Shown piece after piece: positions 1 to 3,874 of a stretch of 5,577 bases of DNA. The notes beneath the pieces were generated by a model. That model was not told where the DNA came from, did no database searches, and worked only from the letters and a program-made list of their open reading frames with translations. Source of the DNA: Lysobacter sp. (GTDB lineage Bacteria; Pseudomonadota; Gammaproteobacteria; Xanthomonadales; Xanthomonadaceae). Every line of letters begins with the position of its first letter. Positions within the stretch are counted from its first letter, which is position 1. Position numbers and translations under genes: made by a program. The DNA is taken from NCBI GenBank assembly GCA_030151365.1, contig JASLDW010000119.1:1-5577 (forward strand). The letters run 5' to 3'.

Positions 1-2
1 AG

Positions 3-437
3 CGCGTGTTGCCGGCGGCAGTACTTGTGGTGCTAGGCTCAGCCCTAGGTGTGTGTTTCAACGCCGTACTGTCTTCCCACGGTTTCCATGTGCCGCTTCC
101 GCTCACTACGGATAGGATGGCCGAAACAGCCTCGAATCAGCTCTCTTCGGAATCCTACGGAGCGCTCAGGGAGCAGCTGCTCAACGGGATCCCAGTGAAA
201 GTCTACGGCACCGAGGCCGGGAATCTAGTTGCAGTGGGCTGGAATCTAAACTATGTGCATCTTTTCCTGTCTACAGTCCTTTGGAGAGGGCTGCGAATCC
301 TCACTGTAGCCGTCTTCGTTGCGTCGATCGGTAGGTTTTTCAGCCTCCAGATTCAGCGCCACTACACCGTCTTTTTCTACGGAGGCTTCGCCGTTTTCCT
401 GCTGGCTCTAGCTCAAGTATACTCCTCCTGGAAGTGA
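3..437 (+). CDS. C-terminal part of an unrecognised integral membrane protein (5' partial)
   Basis: The reading frame is open at the left edge of the window and ends at TGA 435-437. A GTG at position 6 could be a start, but nothing upstream is visible to support it, so I treat the gene as truncated by the window edge. Counting from that GTG, 143 residues are visible. Residues about 2-22 are hydrophobic (probably a membrane span). Residues about 25-80 are a polar loop with few hydrophobic runs. Residues about 84-109 and 120-142 are two further likely membrane spans separated by a short basic stretch (GRFFSLQIQRH). The protein ends WK, with no soluble C-terminal domain. I recognise no catalytic motif or family. 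It shows no prepilin-peptidase signature, so I do not assign it to the neighbouring Tad locus. A 119-base gap to the next gene suggests a separate unit. It is confidently coding, with unknown function. Confidence 0.7.
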   Translation, partial: RVLPAAVLVVLGSALGVCFNAVLSSHGFHVPLPLTTDRMAETASNQLSSESYGALREQLLNGIPVKVYGTEAGNLVAVGWNLNYVHLFLSTVLWRGLRILTVAVFVASIGRFFSLQIQRHYTVFFYGGFAVFLLALAQVYSSWK

Positions 438-556
438 CATTTTAGCCGACTATTCTCGTTAGATATTTGCTACTCCCGAGCTTTTAGTGCCACCAGCGGT
501 TTTCCTGAAGTTCGCCGTTTTCCCGATAGTAAAAGGTACGAGTAGAAAGATAGCCC

Positions 557-1147
557 ATGATCCGTTTCATCAGTGGTCCCGCACGGGCGGGAAAGTCTAC
601 CCTCTACCGGCAACTAATTCCTCAGCTCCCCGGAGACAAGATCGAACTCGATCCAGTCCTCACAGCTCTCATCGATTTCAAGCAACCTAAGCCAGGTGAT
701 CCTCTCACTAACGGCTTCGACGTGGACTCGCTCCGCTACGACGACTGGCTTTCTAATCTCGTAGCTATGGACGAAGCCTGGTGGCCGTTCATCGAGAAGT
801 GGGTCCGGGAGCACTCGAACTACGGGAGCGACGTCCTTTTCGTGGGGATCCTTTGGCCTCACCTCCTCGAAAAGCTCGATGTCCCCCACAGGGCAGTCTT
901 TCTCGTCGATACCGACGAGTCCCACATCGAGCGAGCCATCGAGATAGCGGCTGGAGATCACTTCAACAACTGGCAAGCCGGCTGGCCTGAAGATAAGATC
1001 CGCAAGTGGGGTTTCTACAACGTGGAGCGGGCTCGCTTCTTTAAGGCGGAAGCCCTCGCTAGAGGCTACTCGGTTTTCGATGTGGCTGAACTTGGCTACT
1101 GCGAATCACAGAGGTTAGCCACGGAGGCTCTCCTAGCGGGGGAATAA
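557..1147 (+). CDS. P-loop kinase-like ATPase, substrate unknown
   Basis: This gene encodes 196 residues with ATG at 557 and a modest purine-rich ribosome site (GAAAG, 545-549). Residues 7-15 (GPARAGKST) are a good Walker A motif, with Lys13 and Ser14 as expected phosphate-binding residues, right after the first beta strand (IRFIS). DP at 32-33 sits where small-molecule kinases of this fold often bind substrate. Residues 92-98 (DVLFVGI) look like the next core strand, and LVDTDESHIERAI at 116-128 like the strand-helix before a lid region. This layout resembles AAA_33, adenylate-kinase-like or zeta-toxin-like P-loop kinases, usually 150-220 residues. I cannot say which, nor name the substrate. 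Trp is abundant (8 residues: 64, 75, 76, 82, 100, 139, 143, 151). No antitoxin-like small gene lies beside it. The frame closes with TAA TAG TAG in a row (1145-1153). Confidence 0.85.
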   Translation: MIRFISGPARAGKSTLYRQLIPQLPGDKIELDPVLTALIDFKQPKPGDPLTNGFDVDSLRYDDWLSNLVAMDEAWWPFIEKWVREHSNYGSDVLFVGILWPHLLEKLDVPHRAVFLVDTDESHIERAIEIAAGDHFNNWQAGWPEDKIRKWGFYNVERARFFKAEALARGYSVFDVAELGYCESQRLATEALLAGE

Positions 1148-1168
1148 TAGTAGCACTTCCGGCGATAT
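1140..1168 (+). promoter_or_regulatory. Possible stress-sigma-type promoter for the sHsp operon
   Basis: GGGAATA at 1140-1146 is followed after 16 bases by CGATAT at 1163-1168. This resembles the GGGAAYA / CGTT pattern known for actinobacterial SigH/SigR-type stress sigma factors, but the -10 part differs at one of four core bases. The -35 part overlaps the stop codon of the kinase-like gene. A start of transcription near 1175 would give a leader of about 65 bases. No CIRCE element or HAIR (HspR-associated) repeat was seen. This is a pattern match by eye only and could be chance. Confidence 0.22.
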
Positions 1169-1203
1169 ATCCATCGAGAGGTTACGCAAGAAAGCCGCCT
1201 CCT

Positions 1204-1219
1204 GGCCCTAGCAAGGGCC
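1204..1219 (+). promoter_or_regulatory. Short GC-rich hairpin in the leader of the first sHsp gene
   Basis: GGCCCT (1204-1209) and AGGGCC (1214-1219) form a perfect 6-bp stem around an AGCA loop. The hairpin ends 8 bases before the AAGGAAG ribosome site (1228-1234) and 22 bases before the start codon. It has no T run, so it is not a terminator. It could be a 5' leader structure, for example an mRNA stabiliser or part of a heat-sensitive leader, but a stem this short may also be incidental. Confidence 0.35.
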
Positions 1220-1241
1220 CACACCATAAGGAAGTTCTACC

Positions 1242-1808
1242 ATGAACAACAACAGTAATGAACCATTCACTGATCCCCGGAATAGCCGGGGAGATTTCCC
1301 CCGGGGAGGTCGACCAGGAGCCGGCAACCGGGGTGGACGAGGCGGCAGAGGAAGTCGCCCAGACTTTAGTCAGAATCTAGACAGAGAGCTGCAGACCGTG
1401 CTTGGGAACGTCATTTCGATGTTCGCCCCAGAGGCCGGTCCGGGCCTGAGCTGGTTCGACTTCAACCCGGACGCAGTGACTCCAGCCAGTGAGATATGGC
1501 ATGACGGCAGCGATCTGGTGGTTCGGCTCGAACTCCCGGGAGTAACTCTCGATTCGATTAGCGTCGAACTTGAGGGGAATCGGCTCGTCGTCTCCGGGGA
1601 AAAGAAAAACGAGTTCGCCAGCGAAGACAAGGAGCGGAAACTCTACGAAATTCGCTACGGAACATTCAAGCGGGTTTACCCGGTTCCCACGAAGGTGGAC
1701 GCCTCCGACGTGAAAGCCTCACTCAGTGAAGGTGTCCTCACTATCCGAGTAGAGAACGCTCTCAGGAAGAGTGAAGGCATTAAGATCGCCGTGGAGGAGG
1801 GAGCATGA
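1242..1808 (+). CDS. Small heat shock protein (Hsp20/alpha-crystallin) with RGG-rich N-terminal tail
   Basis: This gene encodes a 188-residue ATP-independent holdase chaperone of the Hsp20 family, acting in the cytoplasm on unfolding proteins as an oligomer. The start is set by AAGGAAG at 1228-1234, seven bases before ATG 1242. The alpha-crystallin domain spans about residues 82-175. Visible family hallmarks are ELPG (97-100), VSGEK (117-121), IRYGTFKRVYPVP (137-149) and A-x4-G-V-L (A159 to L166). The C-terminal tail holds I-K-I (180-182), the I-x-I motif that docks into a neighbouring subunit. The oddity is residues about 13-40, a disordered Arg/Gly tail (RGD, RGG, RPG, RGGRGGRG) like eukaryotic RGG boxes, preceded by an Asn-rich start. 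Between tail and domain lies a segment (42-75) ending WFDFNP. The stop overlaps the next sHsp start by four bases, so the two are co-translated. The family call is very safe; the role of the RGG tail is unknown. Confidence 0.95.
   Translation: MNNNSNEPFTDPRNSRGDFPRGGRPGAGNRGGRGGRGSRPDFSQNLDRELQTVLGNVISMFAPEAGPGLSWFDFNPDAVTPASEIWHDGSDLVVRLELPGVTLDSISVELEGNRLVVSGEKKNEFASEDKERKLYEIRYGTFKRVYPVPTKVDASDVKASLSEGVLTIRVENALRKSEGIKIAVEEGA
1793..1802 (+). promoter_or_regulatory. Strong ribosome binding site for the second sHsp gene, inside the first
   Basis: The purine run GGAGGAGGGA lies four to seven bases before ATG 1805 and overlaps the last codons of the first sHsp gene. Together with the ATGA stop/start overlap (1805-1808) it fixes the start of the second gene. 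It also suggests translational coupling with extra re-initiation strength. Confidence 0.8.
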
Positions 1809-2236
1809 AAAATCAGCAAACCCTCCCCTTTGGTGGGATGATCGGTAGTTTCGGCGATGTCCTCGGCTGTGGGGTCATCCCCGCAGTCGCTCCAGATTTC
1901 ACCTGGCCGGCTCAGCCGATTCACGCTATCCCCTACAGCGTCCACGATGACGGAGTGGATTTAGTCTTCATGCTGGAAGTTCCCGGTATTCAGCTGGGAG
2001 ATCTTTCGCTTACACTGGAGGAAATCGGGCTCCGTGTTCGGGGAGAAAAGCATAGCCCTCTGGGGGACAAGAAGCCCGGTGGATCGATCCGCTACGGCAC
2101 CCTCAGTCAGCTTCTCCGAGTGAAGAATCTTAGGGAAGAGGCGGTTAGCGCTAGCCTTAAAGACGGAGTTCTCACTGTGAGAGTTGTTAACGGATCAGCT
2201 AAGCCGGAGGCAGTGATGATTCCGATTTCCCAGTGA
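1805..2236 (+). CDS. Second small heat shock protein (Hsp20/alpha-crystallin)
   Basis: This gene encodes 143 residues, a compact Hsp20-family holdase. Its short N-terminal arm (about residues 1-40, hydrophobic and Gly/Pro-rich, with one Cys at 22) lacks the RGG tail of its neighbour. The alpha-crystallin domain covers about 41-129. It shows EVPG (58-61), VRGEK (78-82), IRYGT (95-99) and A-x4-G-V-L (A116 to L123). The tail ends in I-P-I (139-141), the classical inter-subunit motif. The loop around 83-93 (HSPLGDKKPGG) is shorter and less acidic than in the first sHsp. The two proteins share several blocks but are clearly diverged, which points to an old tandem duplication. Overlap with the upstream gene implies matched synthesis, so a hetero-oligomer is plausible but not shown. 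A strong hairpin follows 21 bases after the stop. Confidence 0.94.
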   Translation: MKNQQTLPFGGMIGSFGDVLGCGVIPAVAPDFTWPAQPIHAIPYSVHDDGVDLVFMLEVPGIQLGDLSLTLEEIGLRVRGEKHSPLGDKKPGGSIRYGTLSQLLRVKNLREEAVSASLKDGVLTVRVVNGSAKPEAVMIPISQ

Positions 2237-2257
2237 AATCCACCCGGAAAATCTAAA

Positions 2258-2297
2258 AGTAAGGCTCAGTCACCAATTTTGGTGACTGAGCCTTACT
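2258..2297 (+). terminator. Perfect 17-bp hairpin after the sHsp operon (likely terminator)
   Basis: Positions 2258-2274 and 2281-2297 are exact reverse complements, 17 bp, around the loop AATTTT (2275-2280). It lies 21 bases after the sHsp stop, so ending the heat-shock transcript is the natural reading. However, the + strand continues CGTCTCC rather than a T run, while on the - strand the stem is followed by TTTTAGATTTT. A second small hairpin (CCAGG/CCTGG, 2303-2315) and a T run (2324-2328) lie just downstream and may assist. Termination without a T run, bidirectional insulation, and mRNA 3'-end protection are all possible. Confidence 0.65.
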
Positions 2298-2397
2298 CGT
2301 CTCCAGGCTGCCTGGCTCCGTACTTTTTCCATTTTTGTGACCGGAGTTACTAGAATCGGGAATAAAAGTCGATATTTTCTGCGAACCCTTCACGGTG

Positions 2398-2403
2398 AAG
2401 GGA
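2398..2403 (+). promoter_or_regulatory. Ribosome binding site that decides the pilin start
   Basis: AAGGGA ends nine bases before ATG 2413 and twelve before ATG 2416. An alternative GTG at 2395 would place this site inside the gene and has no purine run of its own upstream (ACCCTTCAC precedes it). ATG 2413 is therefore preferred. I found no convincing promoter in the 115 bases between the hairpin at 2297 and here. Confidence 0.65.
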
Positions 2404-2412
2404 AAAAAGTAC

Positions 2413-2625
2413 ATGATGTTTAGGACTAAAACAATGACTACAGTATATGCAAAAGTTTCCGCTTATCTCGCTACCCGGAACAACGAAGAGAAGGCAGCTA
2501 CCGCTGTTGAATACGCCCTCGTGATCGGCCTCGTGTCTATCGTGCTCGTCGGTGCCCTTGTGGCTTTCAAGGGCCCGCTTACCGACTTCGTCAACGGAAT
2601 CTCCTTCGGAAACGGCAACAAATAA
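2413..2625 (+). CDS. flp: Flp-type (type IVb) pilin precursor
   Basis: This gene encodes 70 residues from ATG 2413, typical for Flp pilins. It is the structural subunit of the Tad pilus, inserted in the membrane, cut by a dedicated prepilin peptidase and polymerised by the TadA motor. Residues 1-28 are a basic leader, longer than usual. The Flp signature is ATAVEYALV (29-37), with Glu33 and Tyr34 as the invariant pair at mature positions 5 and 6. It is followed by the hydrophobic assembly helix to about residue 52. A short polar tail (GPLTDFVNGISFGNGNK) ends the protein, giving a predicted 42-residue mature form. The oddity is that the residue before the predicted cut is Ala28 (EKA/ATAVEY) rather than the usual Gly. 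The gene has its own terminator, so it is probably transcribed apart from the assembly genes downstream. A GTG at 2395 would add six residues. Confidence 0.93.
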   Translation: MMFRTKTMTTVYAKVSAYLATRNNEEKAATAVEYALVIGLVSIVLVGALVAFKGPLTDFVNGISFGNGNK

Positions 2626-2660
2626 TCATCCTGATTAAAGCATAATCTCTCCGAGATTTC

Positions 2661-2700
2661 AGAAGGGGCATCCAATTTGGATGCCCCTTCTTTTCTTTCC
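2661..2700 (+). terminator. Rho-independent terminator after the pilin gene
   Basis: A perfect 13-bp stem (2661-2673 with 2679-2691) around the loop AATTT is followed by a T-rich run (TTTCTTTCC, 2692-2700). It begins 35 bases after the pilin stop. It should end most pilin transcripts and separate pilin dosage from the assembly operon. Its stem closes CC-AATTT-GG, nearly the same apex as the hairpin at 2258-2297. Confidence 0.9.
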
Positions 2701-2956
2701 GCCGGCGAGAAAATCCGAAGGTATTCAATGCTCCAGTAGCGCACCGGTAGATCTAAAAGGCTCGAGTCAAAAAATATCCCCGCTGCCGGTTGGCTACTTC
2801 AAGTCATCGAAAATTCTGCTTTGAATATTTCAGCCCAAGGGCGTTATCTTGCGCCAGCTGCGATCGGGATGATCCCTACTGTTCACTACTCGATATTGAA
2901 CAGAGAACGGATCTACAGCCCCGTTCTCAAGAACTCCAAGGAAAGAACTAGAGCGA
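2701..2956. other. Non-coding leader of the Tad assembly operon
   Basis: The whole gap from pilin stop to cpaB start is 331 bases. After the terminator, about 255 bases hold no gene I can support: short frames on both strands have no ribosome site and no family likeness. The stretch should contain the promoter of the assembly operon. The best weak candidate is TTCAAG (2798-2803) with TTGAAT (2821-2826) at 17-base spacing, too poor to call. The last 80 bases carry tandem palindromes, listed separately. The cpaB ribosome site is probably AAGGA (2938-2942), rather far (14 bases) from ATG 2957. Confidence 0.5.
2866..2934. promoter_or_regulatory. Cluster of tandem inverted repeats before cpaB (candidate operator or leader hairpins)
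   Basis: Four dyads lie in 69 bases. GGGAT-G-ATCCC is at 2866-2876. CTGTTCA-N11-TGAACAG is at 2879-2903. GAGAACGG-N10-CCGTTCTC is at 2903-2928. GTTCT-CA-AGAAC is at 2923-2934. The two longest are perfect and share only base 2903. GTTC or GAAC occurs six times between 2881 and 2948. They could be a repeated operator for a dimeric regulator or two back-to-back RNA stem-loops just ahead of the cpaB ribosome site. No T run follows, so they are not a terminator. Confidence 0.5.
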
Positions 2957-3874
2957 ATGAGAAGCAGAAAAGTCATTATCGCGTTTACCATCATTCTGCC
3001 GCTTTTGGGTGTACTCACCATGGTCACCTGGGCCAGTAGCGCTAGGAAGGCGGCCTTCGACGGCGCCAAGATGTACAGTGTGCTTACGGTAACGAAGGAC
3101 ATCCCCTCCGGCACTCCGGCTTCAGCTCTCGGCGGCTATGTCAAGGAAACCCAAGTGCCCTACCAAGCTCTTCAGCTCGGTACCGACGGGAAGCCGGCCA
3201 CCATCGAAGTGGACAGTTCAGAAACGAGCGCTACGGCATCCACCGACTGCACAACGGAAGCGAGCAATAGTAGCACGGAAACTAAGACGGTGCCTCTCTA
3301 CCCGTCCACCGTGGCCGATCTACAGCAGAACGGTGCAACCGACGCTGTAGTTCACTCGGGAGCCCTTCTCCTCAACAGCGATGTGTTGACCCCTCTCCAG
3401 CGGGAAAAACTCTACGGCGTCCAACCGGGCGATACGGAGATAGCCCTCAACCTCGATGGAGCCCGCGGATCGGCTGGAAACCTTCACGTGGGAAGCCTCG
3501 TCACAGTTTACGCCAGCTTCGGCGCGGATAGCACGAACCCCTACGCTAGAACCGGAGCCATCGTCTACAACGTCCGCGTAAGCCGCTTCAACGGCATCGG
3601 CTGTAGCGTCGATTCGACCACTACGAACGCCGACGGCTCGAAGACGACCGATGACAATAAGGACCCTTCGGCTCTAGTCACCGTTGCAGTCGATCCCGAA
3701 GCCGCCCAGCGGATCATCTATGCGGAGGAGTACGGACAGGTGTACCTGGCGGTACAGAACCCGAACACGGACACTTCTCCCAAGGGGCTGACCACGATCA
3801 AGGACCTCGAATCCCCCTTCAACAACGAGACAGGCTCCTCCAACTCTACTCCGGAAGCAGGGAGTACGAACTGA
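2957..3874 (+). CDS. cpaB: CpaB/RcpC-like Tad pilus assembly protein
   Basis: This gene encodes 305 residues. Residues 2-5 (RSRK) and a hydrophobic span at about 6-26 form an N-terminal membrane anchor, with the rest outside the cytoplasm. Residues about 42-72 (VLTVTKDIPSGTPASALGG and on) begin an SAF-type domain that resumes at about 121-143. The RcpC part covers about 155-285, with VTVAVDPEAAQRIIYAEEYGQVYLAVQNP (241-269) as the clearest family block. Two low-complexity insertions stand out: Ser/Thr-rich residues 87-111 and Asp/Thr-rich 218-238, and the C-terminus (289-305) is Asn/Ser/Thr-rich. The only two cysteines, Cys98 and Cys216, sit in or next to these insertions and could pair. In Gram-negative loci this protein supports the outer-membrane secretin; no secretin gene follows here, so its partner must differ. 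The stop overlaps the tadZ start by one base (TGATG). Confidence 0.88.
   Translation: MRSRKVIIAFTIILPLLGVLTMVTWASSARKAAFDGAKMYSVLTVTKDIPSGTPASALGGYVKETQVPYQALQLGTDGKPATIEVDSSETSATASTDCTTEASNSSTETKTVPLYPSTVADLQQNGATDAVVHSGALLLNSDVLTPLQREKLYGVQPGDTEIALNLDGARGSAGNLHVGSLVTVYASFGADSTNPYARTGAIVYNVRVSRFNGIGCSVDSTTTNADGSKTTDDNKDPSALVTVAVDPEAAQRIIYAEEYGQVYLAVQNPNTDTSPKGLTTIKDLESPFNNETGSSNSTPEAGSTN

Noticed and set aside
29..49. GCTAGGCTCAGCCCTAGGT resembles the core of a well-known synthetic constitutive promoter and forms a CTAGG/CCTAG dyad.
   Set aside because: It lies inside the open membrane-protein frame, has no TTGACA-like or TATAAT-like boxes at the right spacing, and the likeness is short enough to be chance.
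614..976. A long open frame on the - strand opposite the P-loop kinase-like gene.
   Set aside because: It has no ribosome site or family likeness and its codons mirror the + strand gene, which has a convincing Walker A motif.
1149..1158. AGTAGCACTT looks like half of a CIRCE heat-shock element.
   Set aside because: The matching GAGTGCTAA half is absent at the required 9-base distance.
2358..2376. GGGAATA and CGATAT also occur before the pilin gene, like the proposed sHsp promoter.
   Set aside because: They are only five bases apart here, which cannot form a promoter.
2463..2744. Open frame on the - strand across the pilin gene and its terminator.
   Set aside because: It crosses a strong terminator hairpin, has no family likeness, and the + strand frame is a clear Flp pilin.
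2881..2948. GTTC/GAAC cores suggested an actinobacterial LexA (SOS) box.
   Set aside because: SOS boxes need GAAC-N4-GTTC. The only N4 pair here (GTTC-TCAA-GAAC at 2923-2934) is in the opposite orientation and the others have much wider spacing.
2821..3039. Open + strand frame covering the cpaB leader and overlapping the cpaB start.
   Set aside because: It has no ATG start with a ribosome site, its composition is unlike a protein, it covers the palindrome cluster, and it overlaps a well-supported gene in another frame.
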